Both the position numbers and the translations under genes were made by a program. A DNA stretch of 64,000 nucleotides from Marinobacter sp. es.048 (lineage in GTDB: Bacteria > Pseudomonadota > Gammaproteobacteria > Pseudomonadales > Oleiphilaceae), in assembly GCF_900188435.1 (NCBI RefSeq), contig NZ_FYFA01000001.1, positions 1,488,001 through 1,552,000 on the forward strand, read 5' to 3'. The notes beneath the pieces are model-generated. The model was given only the letters and a program-made list of their open reading frames with translations, did not search any database and was not told where the DNA came from. Of this stretch, positions 34,404-42,243 are shown piece by piece; position 1 is the first letter of the stretch; each line of letters begins with the position of its first letter.

Positions 34404-35143
34404 TCTTCGGGCATGTGTTCGAACAGACGGCCGAGCTCCGGTTGGGGAGCGAGCTTGCCGCATAGTCGCAAAGCCTCCCAGAAACTGACCTGATTGGCGG
34501 TCAGCGCCGGCTGCCCGATGGCTTGCTCCAGATCGTTGAGCCAGGCCGCAGAGTGGAGCGCAGTGTCTGGAATCAGCAGGGCATCGGCTTCTTTCCTGAC
34601 GTTGGCCAAAGCAAATTCGATAACCGCGCCTTTCTCAAGCAACCCTACTTCCGCCGCTGTGATGATGCCGCGGCTGGCCAGATGCACAACTTCGATATCG
34701 AAATGATTGAGGAACGCCCGGAATCGCTGTGCGACGTCATCGGGGTAGGTGGCAGCGATGGCCACCCGTTTGGCGCCAATGGCTTTCACTGCTCTGGCGA
34801 ATGCCATTGCCGTTGTGGAAGCGGGTACGCCCAGCAGTTTCTCGAGCGTGTCAATCTGCTGGCGAATACCGTCGAGGCCGAGCACAAAGCTCGCACTGGT
34901 CGAGGTCCATATCACCGACTCAATCCCTGAGTTAGCCAGTTTTTCTGCACCTTTTGAGAGACGGCTGATGCTGCCCATCTCACTGAGGGCTTCAACGGAA
35001 TGGGCGTCCTCCAGGAATTCGGTGTGGATGAGAGTTACCTGCGCCGGAGGCTTCACCATGGAACCCATCAGGGGGTAATCATCTTCGGCCGCATGGCCCG
35101 GGTAGAGAAATCCAAGCCTGGCTGGAGGCGGTGTATGGCTCAT
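34400..35143 (-). CDS. Maleate isomerase/EutA-like Asp/Glu racemase-superfamily protein
   Basis: 247-residue protein of the maleate isomerase / arylmalonate decarboxylase group, which includes EutA of ectoine-utilisation clusters. Recognisable parts are the start ARLGFLYPGHAAEDDYP, the first active loop WTSTSASF (79-86) and the C-terminal SFWEALRLCG. Normal enzymes carry one catalytic Cys in each of two loops; here both positions lack Cys (TSTS at 80-83, and PDTA at 192-195), and the only Cys is C228. It therefore may not be a standard isomerase. ATG 35143 follows GGGAG. Confidence 0.75.
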   Translation of the reverse strand: MSHTPPPARLGFLYPGHAAEDDYPLMGSMVKPPAQVTLIHTEFLEDAHSVEALSEMGSISRLSKGAEKLANSGIESVIWTSTSASFVLGLDGIRQQIDTLEKLLGVPASTTAMAFARAVKAIGAKRVAIAATYPDDVAQRFRAFLNHFDIEVVHLASRGIITAAEVGLLEKGAVIEFALANVRKEADALLIPDTALHSAAWLNDLEQAIGQPALTANQVSFWEALRLCGKLAPQPELGRLFEHMPED

Positions 35144-35238
35144 TGATCGCTCCCTCACTGGCAGAGATTGACGTGCCTGTACAATAGACCAAAACTGGCA
35201 ACTCGGCAGTCTTTGGAGATTAGCGATGGAGAGTAGCG

Positions 35239-35631
35239 ATGGACAGTCAATGGTTACTGATCTTTGCTGATGCGCTCCTGATCCTGCACACGATGCTGGT
35301 GGCCTTCGTGATTCTGGGGCTGCTGGCGACGTTCGCTGGCTATTTTCTCCAGTGGCGCTGGGTTCGCAATGTCTGGTTCCGTCTCAGCCACCTGGCTGTG
35401 ATTGTTGTTGTGGTTCTGCAGTCCTGGCTGGGTGTGCTATGCCCGCTTACGACCTGGGAAATGGCGCTTCGGGCAAAGGCCGGGGAGGCAGGCTATGAGG
35501 GATCTTTCATCCAGCACTGGCTGCATTCCATTCTGTATTACAGTGCGCCGGACTGGGTGTTTATTCTGGCGTACACGGTTTTCGGAGCGCTCGTCCTGGC
35601 CAGCTGGTTTGTGGTCAGGCCCGAGCGGTGA
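35239..35631 (+). CDS. DUF2784 membrane protein
   Basis: 130 residues with four hydrophobic segments and the DUF2784 landmarks LHTMLVAFVILG, RLSHLAVIVVVVLQSWLGVLCPLTTWE and FIQHWLHSILYY. Function unknown. ATG 35239; a partial duplication of its upstream sequence (AGCGATGGA at 35221 and 35234) offers a second in-phase-looking start signal. Convergent with the DUF3185 gene. Confidence 0.88.
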   Translation: MDSQWLLIFADALLILHTMLVAFVILGLLATFAGYFLQWRWVRNVWFRLSHLAVIVVVVLQSWLGVLCPLTTWEMALRAKAGEAGYEGSFIQHWLHSILYYSAPDWVFILAYTVFGALVLASWFVVRPER

Positions 35632-35644
35632 AAAGCAGGCAGGC

Positions 35645-35848
35645 TTATTTCTTGAAAAATGCCAGGAAAGCGCCGGCGGCAGCCGCGGCGGCACCGCCAA
35701 TCAGGTACCACATGGTTTCGTCGGTAAAGCGGCCTGTGACGGTTTCGGTCAACTGGTTTCCCAGAGATTGGGTTGATTGGTAGCCGAAATAGAGTAGCCC
35801 AATGCCAACCACCAATAAAACGATACCGACCAGTTTTGAACTTCCCAT
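35645..35848 (-). CDS. DUF3185 small membrane protein
   Basis: 67 residues with two transmembrane helices: LVGIVLLVVGIGLLYFGYQST and an alanine-rich second helix (MWYLIGGAAAAAAGAFLAFF), the DUF3185 pattern. Function unknown. ATG 35848 is preceded by AAGGAG. It converges with DUF2784, 13 bases apart. Confidence 0.85.
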   Translation of the reverse strand: MGSSKLVGIVLLVVGIGLLYFGYQSTQSLGNQLTETVTGRFTDETMWYLIGGAAAAAAGAFLAFFKK

Positions 35849-36066
35849 TGAATTCTCCTTTTAATTGGTTCTGACAGTCAGCTTGCCACGGGCTCAGGAG
35901 CTCCGAAAGCTAATTCTAAAGAGTCTGGCCCTGGCAATATGGCATGGGACGCTGACATCAGTGGCTTGATCCGTTGGCACATGTTCTGAGCGAAACAGGG
36001 GGCAGGGACTACACTTCAATTGGATGTACAGTGGATCATTTTCAGGGGCTAAGCCCGAGTGCAATC

Positions 36067-36886
36067 ATGCGTATCGCCAGTATTGCAGCCTACACCGCAG
36101 ATCTTGAGTACACGGGCAAGGCCTATGCCTTTGCTGGAGGCCGTTCTCATCAGGTTTTCACCAGCACCGTTGTGGTTTTAACGACGGATACCGGGCTGGA
36201 AGGTTGCGGCGAGGTCTGTCCGTGCGGCCCCAACTACATGCCGGCGTTTGCCGAAGGAATTCCATCCTGCCTGTCCTTGCTGGCACCCGCGGTTATCGGT
36301 CAGGACCCCAGGGAAATCTCGTACCTCCATGAGCTGATGAATCAGGCTCTTACCGGCCAGGCCGTTGCCAAAGCGGCTATTGATATCGCCTGCTGGGACA
36401 TTCTGGGAAAGGCCACTGGCCTTCCGGTCTATACCCTGCTTGGTGGCCTGCAGACGCCGTCCATGCCTTTGCACCGGATCGTTCCCCTGGCCGACCCGAT
36501 TGAGATGCAGGTGTCCCTGCGCCAGTACCGCTCGGAGGGATTTCGCCATATCCAGATCAAGCTCGGGCACGATGTTGAAGAAGACATTGAGCTGGTTCGA
36601 GCCTTGAGCAAGCTGAAGCAACCCGATGAGCTCTGGATTGGCGACATCAATGCCGCTTGGCGGCGGGATCAGACCTTGCGATTTTCCCGGGCGGTGGAGG
36701 ATGTGGATCTTTACCTGGAGCAGCCCTGCAAGGGGTATGAGGAATGCCAATCATTGCGGCAGCGGGTGCGGCATCGCAACGGCCGCGCCGGAGGTTTCAA
36801 GGGGGCGAATGACACTCAGCGACCGCCCGGGACTGGGTGTGGTCCCGGACTTCAAGGTGCTGACCTTGCATGATGTCTATGAGTGA
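36067..36886 (+). pseudogene. Broken enolase-superfamily epimerase (HpbD-like)
   Basis: The frame from ATG 36067 encodes about 225 residues of a mandelate racemase / muconate lactonising enzyme family protein: GCGEVCPCGPNYMPAF, AKAAIDIACWDILGKATGLPVYTLLGG, the KxK-like IQIKLG and DINAAW. After LEQPCKGYEECQSLRQRV, near 36770, the frame changes and only the extreme C-terminus remains (MTLSDRPGLGVVPDFKVL to 36886). About 100 residues containing the second metal ligands and the catalytic His/Lys side are missing. The CPCGPNYMPAF and EQPC segments resemble hydroxyproline-betaine epimerase, but this is tentative. Inactive. Confidence 0.85.
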
Positions 36887-36910
36887 CCTCAGCCTGGATG
36901 ACACGATTTC

Positions 36911-37375
36911 TCAAGGGCCAGTCTGGTCTTTGGGAGCCATCTTCAGAAATAATCCCAGGGATGCCAGCAGCAGGGCGGTGCTGATGATGATGGCAACGGG
37001 ATAATAGAGGTTGCCGGCCAGCTCCAACTGGCTGTATTTGATGATCATGATCAGTCCTTCAAGCGACATGGCAACGCAGACCGTGCCTATAAAACGCGGC
37101 AGTGTCCGTCTCATCATGGTTATGACGTCGTGGGATTCTGAGCGCCCGCTGTATTCGGAGCGGATAACCATTGCCAGCTCGTAGACAGCGAGAGCGATGA
37201 TGCTGCCGTTAACGCCCTTGATCAGCGCCTGCATGAGTTGCTGGCCAGATTGAAGGGCGCCGATCACCTCCATAACGGTGGCGCTGACCAAAGTGAACGC
37301 AAGCACGAAAAAAACGAGTGAAAATAGTCGGGCGAATAGTGCCCTGACTGGAATAGCGGCCAGCATGTTGACCAT
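36911..37375 (-). CDS. Predicted inner-membrane protein, unknown function
   Basis: 154 residues with about four transmembrane helices (roughly 12-34, 52-70, 92-113, 121-143) separated by short loops; the Arg/Glu/Ser-rich loop around 71-90 is cytoplasmic by the positive-inside rule. No family recognised. ATG 37375 is used; ATG 37366 is also possible. The following interval to 37509 is divergent. Confidence 0.7.
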   Translation of the reverse strand: MVNMLAAIPVRALFARLFSLVFFVLAFTLVSATVMEVIGALQSGQQLMQALIKGVNGSIIALAVYELAMVIRSEYSGRSESHDVITMMRRTLPRFIGTVCVAMSLEGLIMIIKYSQLELAGNLYYPVAIIISTALLLASLGLFLKMAPKDQTGP

Positions 37376-37508
37376 ATTGGTTAGCCCTCAGCGTTGATCA
37401 AGTCAGGCGCAGGCTACTAACAAGTGAGGTAGATTTCGCTTAAGGATTGCTCATTCTCTGGTAATCTGGCTGAGCAAATATGACAACCCTCGGAGCGACT
37501 CGGCCCCA

Positions 37509-37832
37509 ATGTCTGAAGATCCCCTCAAAACCCTGTCCGACCTTGCCAGCGATGCCCATGCCCGTATCCAGGCCACTCACCAGCACATCAATCCGATAGT
37601 GGAGGTTCGCCGGGGCATGCGTGATGCCGGAATACCGGCGGATGTGATGACCATTGACTGTCTTCGCACCCGCCGAAGGATCACGCTAATACTTCATGAT
37701 GAACAGCCTGGCACTCTTCTGTACCAGTTCGTAACTATTGAAGATGAGGTAGGGAATGACTTCCAGCAGATGGCGCTTGGCGACATGACGGCTACCAGGC
37801 TGTTCGACTGGATTCAGGAGTATTTTGGCTGA
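37509..37832 (+). CDS. Conserved hypothetical protein (107 aa)
   Basis: 107-residue soluble protein with an N-terminal helical part containing several His residues and a C-terminal alpha/beta part (DVMTIDCLRTRRRITLILHDEQPGTLLYQF). I do not recognise a named domain. ATG 37509 is used; no strong ribosome-binding site is visible. It stands 72 bases before the alkylsulfatase gene on the same strand. Confidence 0.65.
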   Translation: MSEDPLKTLSDLASDAHARIQATHQHINPIVEVRRGMRDAGIPADVMTIDCLRTRRRITLILHDEQPGTLLYQFVTIEDEVGNDFQQMALGDMTATRLFDWIQEYFG

Positions 37833-37904
37833 CCCACGCCGGCCATGACGGATACTGGGGTAAACTGTAGGTAACCAATGACAGTAGATCGATAGGTTAG
37901 CCGA

Positions 37905-39935
37905 ATGTCCCTGCCCCTGAAGATCCTCCTTGCCCCTCTGTTTGGTATTTCACTCGCCCTGACCGGTTGCGATTCCGGCCCCGATTCTTCTGCAGCCAAC
38001 AGTGCCGGACACAGTGCGCCGACGGCCACTACAGGGCAAGCCAATCAGGAGGTGCTTGGTCAGCGACCATTCGATAATCGTGACGATTTCGAGAACGCGC
38101 GACGCGGGCTGATTGCCCAGGATCCGGAACTGGTTATTGAACATCTTGACGGCGGCGAGGTCTGGAACATGCCGGCGTACGGATTTATCGATGAGGATGG
38201 AGAAAATGCCCCGGCCTCGGTCAATCCAAGCCTCTGGCGCCAGGCTGCCCTCAACAACATTCACGGGTTGTTCAAGGTCACCGACGGGCTCTACCAGATC
38301 CGGGGTTACGATCTGGCGAATATGTCGATTATCGAAAGCGATACGGGGTGGATTCTGGTGGATCCTCTGACCGCCCGGGAGACTGCCAGCAAAGCTTTCC
38401 TGTTTGCCCGCGAGCATCTGGGCGAAAAGCCGGTACGCGCAATTCTCTTTACTCACAGTCACATTGACCACTTCGGCGGCGTGCAAGGGATTCTCCAGCA
38501 CCTTTCGGACGAGGAAAAAGCCAACCTGCGCATTATTGCGCCGGAGGGCTTTGAGGAAGAGGCGACCAGCGAGAACATTATTGCTGGCCCCGCCATGACC
38601 CGTCGGGCGATGTTTATGTATGGCAAACGCCTGGAGAGAGACGAACGCGGCCATGTTGGCACTGGTCTGGGCAAAGGGCCGGCGTTCGGCACCTTTGGCT
38701 TTGCCCCGGCGACGGATCTGATCAGCGAAACCGGCACGGAGCTGGAGGTGGACGGCGTGCCGATGATTTTCCAGATTGTCTCCGGTTCCGAGGCGCCAGC
38801 AGAGTTCACATTCTATCTTCCCGAGCAGAAGGCCTTCTGCGGTGCCGAGCTGGTCAGCCGCAACATGCACAACATCTACACCCTGAGGGGCGCGAAGGTT
38901 CGCGATGCCCAGCTCTGGAGCAGCTTCATCGACGAGGCAAAGACCCTGTTTGCCGATGCCGATATCTATTTCGGTAGCCACCACTGGCCATTGTGGGGGA
39001 AAGAGAATATCCGGGACTTCCTGGCGGTGCAGCGGGATACCTATAAGTTCATTCACGATCAGACGGTGCGTTTGATGAACCAGGGCGCCACGCCCCGGGA
39101 GATCGCCGACCAGCTCAAGCTGCCCCCGGAACTGAATCAGGCGTTTCACAACCAGGGTTACTACGGCACTGTGTCTCACAACGCGAAAGCGGTGTATCAG
39201 CATTACCTGGGCTGGTTTACCGCCAACCCGGCTCAGCTCGATTCGCTTCCAGAGACCGATTCGGCAAAACGTTATGTACAGATGATGGGTGGCGCGGAAA
39301 AAGTTCTGGAGAAGGCTCGAAAGGATTTCGAAGCGGCATCGGATATGAGCTCGACCGAGGGGCGCGACACCTACCGTTGGCTGGCGGAATTGCTCAATCA
39401 TGTGGTCTTCGCCGAACCCGGGAATTATGAGGCAAAACGGCTTCTGGCCAGCGTCTATGACCAGCTCGGTTATCAGGCGGAAGCCGCCCCGTGGCGGGAC
39501 TTCTATCTGACCGGTGCTTACGAGCTGCGCCACGGCTCGCCGGAAGAGGGCATCAAACCGGCGATGATGAGAGAGATGCTGCTGCACACGCCAGTATCGC
39601 TGTTCTTCGACAGCATGGCGGTGCGGCTCAAGCCTGAGGACGCAGAAGGCGAGAACACCACCATCAAGATCGTGTTCACGGATCTGCAGGAAAGTTATTT
39701 GCTGACTCTGAAACATTCAGTGCTTCACAACCGTCTCATCAGTGAGGATATTCCTGCTGACGCTACATTGCGCCTGACGCGGCCTCTGTTCGTAGACCTT
39801 TTGATTGGACGGGCAGGGCTGAAGGAACTTCTGTTCAGTGACGAGATCAGCTTTGAGGGAAGCAGGCTCGACCTGATAGGCTTCTTCAGCATGCTGGACA
39901 AGCCTCAGGGCCGGTTCAATATCGTGACACCCTGA
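37905..39935 (+). CDS. Alkylsulfatase lipoprotein (SdsA-type metallo-beta-lactamase fold)
   Basis: 676 residues. The signal ends in lipobox LTGC (C22), so it should be lipid-anchored in the envelope, whereas classical SdsA1 is secreted. The metal motif THSHIDHFGG (about 183-192) and downstream metal ligands (FCGAELVSRN, GSHHWPLWG) define the zinc alkylsulfatase family. After it come an alkyl-SCP2-like dimerisation region and a SCP2-like C-terminal domain. It would cleave primary alkyl sulfates such as dodecyl sulfate to alcohol and sulfate. The homocysteine methyltransferase starts ten bases downstream. Confidence 0.9.
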   Translation: MSLPLKILLAPLFGISLALTGCDSGPDSSAANSAGHSAPTATTGQANQEVLGQRPFDNRDDFENARRGLIAQDPELVIEHLDGGEVWNMPAYGFIDEDGENAPASVNPSLWRQAALNNIHGLFKVTDGLYQIRGYDLANMSIIESDTGWILVDPLTARETASKAFLFAREHLGEKPVRAILFTHSHIDHFGGVQGILQHLSDEEKANLRIIAPEGFEEEATSENIIAGPAMTRRAMFMYGKRLERDERGHVGTGLGKGPAFGTFGFAPATDLISETGTELEVDGVPMIFQIVSGSEAPAEFTFYLPEQKAFCGAELVSRNMHNIYTLRGAKVRDAQLWSSFIDEAKTLFADADIYFGSHHWPLWGKENIRDFLAVQRDTYKFIHDQTVRLMNQGATPREIADQLKLPPELNQAFHNQGYYGTVSHNAKAVYQHYLGWFTANPAQLDSLPETDSAKRYVQMMGGAEKVLEKARKDFEAASDMSSTEGRDTYRWLAELLNHVVFAEPGNYEAKRLLASVYDQLGYQAEAAPWRDFYLTGAYELRHGSPEEGIKPAMMREMLLHTPVSLFFDSMAVRLKPEDAEGENTTIKIVFTDLQESYLLTLKHSVLHNRLISEDIPADATLRLTRPLFVDLLIGRAGLKELLFSDEISFEGSRLDLIGFFSMLDKPQGRFNIVTP

Positions 39936-39945
39936 TGAGTACTTT

Positions 39946-40851
39946 ATGAAATCTGTTGCACTTCTCGACGGCGGCCTGGGCCAGGAAATCTATCGCAGGG
40001 CCATGAACGTTACGTCACTGCTCTGGTCAGTGGCGGTAATGCGGGAGCAGCCGGACGTTGTTACCGATGTCCATGCTGATTTTATCCGGGCGGGGGCCCG
40101 TACCCTGACGCTGAACACCTATGCCGCAACGCCCACGCGACTGGCCAGAGAAGGCCTTGGTGACGAGATCGGAGCCATACATCAGCGAGCGTTCGACGTA
40201 CTGGAACGTGCCATCGAGTTAACGGGCGCCGACGTCGATATCGCCGGTTGCCTTCCACCGCTGGTTGGTAGCTATCGAAGCCAGCCTGCCCGGACCTTTG
40301 AGGATTTGAAGTCGGAGTTCGACATCCTCGTTGAACTGCAGGGTGGGGCAGATGTCTTCCTCATCGAAACCATGACGAACTCGCTCGAGGCGAAAGCTGC
40401 CTGTGCCGCCGCCGCTGAATCAGGCAAGCCCTTCGGGGTGGCGTTCCGGCTGGAAACGGATGGCAAGCTTCGGTCCGGGGAAACGCTTGCAGAGGCTGTC
40501 GAAGCGGTTAAGCCGTTCGGGCCAACAGCGGTCATGCTCAATTGCTGTGATCCGGAGGTGATCTCTGAGGCAATGCCTGAGCTGGCCGGGCTGTTCCCAT
40601 GCACTGGCGGTTACGCCAACGCGTTCAAAACCGTTGAGCCTATGGCCAGTGGAGCTCTGGTGGATGAACTGGAAGCGAGGCCGGACGTTTCACCCGGGTT
40701 GTATGCGCTGCAGGTGCAACAGTGGTTGGAAGATGGAGCGGGCGTTGTGGGCGGCTGTTGTGAAATTACGCCCGAGCACATCAGCCATCTGGCCGATGTG
40801 CTGACAGGCGAGTATAACCTGGTACGGTTCTCAGAATTGGCCCACAGTTAG
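39946..40851 (+). CDS. Homocysteine S-methyltransferase family protein
   Basis: 301-residue zinc methyltransferase of the MmuM/BHMT family. LLDGGLGQEI at the start, TLNTYAATP, VMLNCCDPE and GVVGGCCEI carry the expected zinc cysteines (one in LNCC, two in GGCC). It should transfer a methyl from a donor such as S-methylmethionine or a betaine to a thiol acceptor; donor not determinable. It begins ten bases after the alkylsulfatase stop, so is probably co-transcribed. Its end overlaps the convergent DUF1127 gene by four bases. Confidence 0.88.
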   Translation: MKSVALLDGGLGQEIYRRAMNVTSLLWSVAVMREQPDVVTDVHADFIRAGARTLTLNTYAATPTRLAREGLGDEIGAIHQRAFDVLERAIELTGADVDIAGCLPPLVGSYRSQPARTFEDLKSEFDILVELQGGADVFLIETMTNSLEAKAACAAAAESGKPFGVAFRLETDGKLRSGETLAEAVEAVKPFGPTAVMLNCCDPEVISEAMPELAGLFPCTGGYANAFKTVEPMASGALVDELEARPDVSPGLYALQVQQWLEDGAGVVGGCCEITPEHISHLADVLTGEYNLVRFSELAHS

Positions 40852-41192
40852 CCGGCGAGTCGAGGACTTTTTGTCCTGCGCGCTTCCATGGCGCGTCTGG
40901 AACGACGTGCCTCGATATATTGCATCGCATCGTTCCGGAGGGGAAGGTGCAGGGCGCCCTCCAGATCATGGCGGTCATAGCCGAGATCCGACAGTGTGTC
41001 ATCTTTCTCTTTCAACAATGACTGCGCCATACGTCGGAACTGCTGGCGTCTGCTATATCCCTCTATCCAGGATGTAATTGGCTGCATTGCGGAGTTGGAG
41101 TAATGCTCTGTGCTCTTCAACATGTCTACGGCCCCGACGGTTGGTGAATGGCTTGCAGCAGCTCGTTTGGAGACGTCGTTTAACTCGCTCAC
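40848..41192 (-). CDS. DUF1127 domain protein
   Basis: 114 residues as drawn from GTG 41192; ATG 41123 or ATG 41087 are alternative starts. The C-terminal part fits DUF1127: WIEGYSRRQQFRRMAQSLL, then DTLSDLGYDRHDLEGAL. The N-terminal 35 residues are low in conservation. DUF1127 proteins are small, basic and often RNA-binding or regulatory. It is divergent from the LysR gene at 41315, an arrangement suggesting control by it. Confidence 0.75.
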   Translation of the reverse strand: MSELNDVSKRAAASHSPTVGAVDMLKSTEHYSNSAMQPITSWIEGYSRRQQFRRMAQSLLKEKDDTLSDLGYDRHDLEGALHLPLRNDAMQYIEARRSRRAMEARRTKSPRLAG

Positions 41193-41314
41193 GGGTGCCT
41201 ACATCCCGTATTCTGGTACTGTCTCTGCCTTCAATCAAACGAAAAGAATTTAAGATCTCGTTCAGCTATGCTTAAGGCAGTTGCAGGCCAAAAAACTATC
41301 CGTAAGGTCCGTCC

Positions 41315-42175
41315 ATGAATATGCCTCTGCTTGATAACGATGTGCTCCGGAGTTTTGTTGCCATTGCGGAACACGGCACGTTCACCAGTGCTGCCAAAGC
41401 CGTGCATCGCACACCGTCAGCCCTCAGCATGCAGATCAAACAGCTTGAACAGAACCTCGGCAAAACCCTGTTTATCCGGGAGCCCAGGAGAGTCACTCTG
41501 ACTGCAGAAGGTGAGGTTCTCCTTGATTACGGGCGCCGCTTGTTGCGACTGAATGAAGAGGCAGTGCAGCATTTTATCTCGCCGACTCTTGAGGGGAAGG
41601 TGGGTATTGGTACCTCCGACGACGTTGGCACCCGGATTCTGCCCGAAGTGTTGGCAGAATTTGCCCGATCCTATCCGGCAGTGCTCGTGGACGTTGTGGT
41701 CGGCTCCAGCAAGCAGAATCTCGCTCGTCTGGACGCCGGTGAACTGGATATGACCCTGGTGACCGTGGCCGACGAGGGTCGTATTCCCCGCGGTGAGGTG
41801 GTCCACCAAGAACCGCTGGTCTGGGCTGGGCGGGAAGGCTGCTCGGCTTACCAGCGGTCTCCCCTCCCCATTGCCATGGCTCACGAAGGATGCGCCTGGC
41901 GCCGGATGACCCTGCGTGCGCTGGATAAAGCCGGCATATCCTACAGGATCGCCTATACCTGCGAGCATTGTTCAGGGCAGGAAGCTGCCATGCTGGCAGA
42001 CCTTGCCGTAGCTCCGTTTCCGCAGAGCCTGATACGCCCACCCCTCAAAGAGGTGGCCGGTGACAGCCTGCCGGAAATCGGCTTCTATCAGCTGGCGCTG
42101 GTACGGCGGGGTTCAAATCCTCTTAACGATGCGCTTGCCTCCCATGTGAAAGAAGCCTTCCAGGGTCTACGCTAA
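41315..42175 (+). CDS. LysR-family transcriptional regulator
   Basis: 286 residues with a N-terminal LysR helix-turn-helix (LRSFVAIAEHGTFTSAAKAVHRTPSALSMQIKQLE) and substrate-binding domain. The effector region has CEHCSGQEAAML, an unusual Cys-rich segment. ATG 41315. It is divergent from DUF1127 across a 122-base interval containing the likely promoters, and precedes the antiporter gene by 68 bases, so either could be its target. Confidence 0.92.
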   Translation: MNMPLLDNDVLRSFVAIAEHGTFTSAAKAVHRTPSALSMQIKQLEQNLGKTLFIREPRRVTLTAEGEVLLDYGRRLLRLNEEAVQHFISPTLEGKVGIGTSDDVGTRILPEVLAEFARSYPAVLVDVVVGSSKQNLARLDAGELDMTLVTVADEGRIPRGEVVHQEPLVWAGREGCSAYQRSPLPIAMAHEGCAWRRMTLRALDKAGISYRIAYTCEHCSGQEAAMLADLAVAPFPQSLIRPPLKEVAGDSLPEIGFYQLALVRRGSNPLNDALASHVKEAFQGLR

Positions 42176-42243
42176 ACGGAGCTGCCAGGAATGGCCTTTT
42201 GCACACCCTCTAGCCTCCCGACTTTGAATCAAGGACATCATTG

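Noticed and set aside
37950..39716. 588-codon antisense open frame opposite the alkylsulfatase
   Set aside because: It is a mirror effect of G+C-rich codon usage; the protein lacks any domain and the sense gene is a clear enzyme.
42100..42125. GGTTCAAATCC string resembling a tRNA T-arm
   Set aside because: Lies inside the LysR coding sequence with no matching acceptor or anticodon arms.
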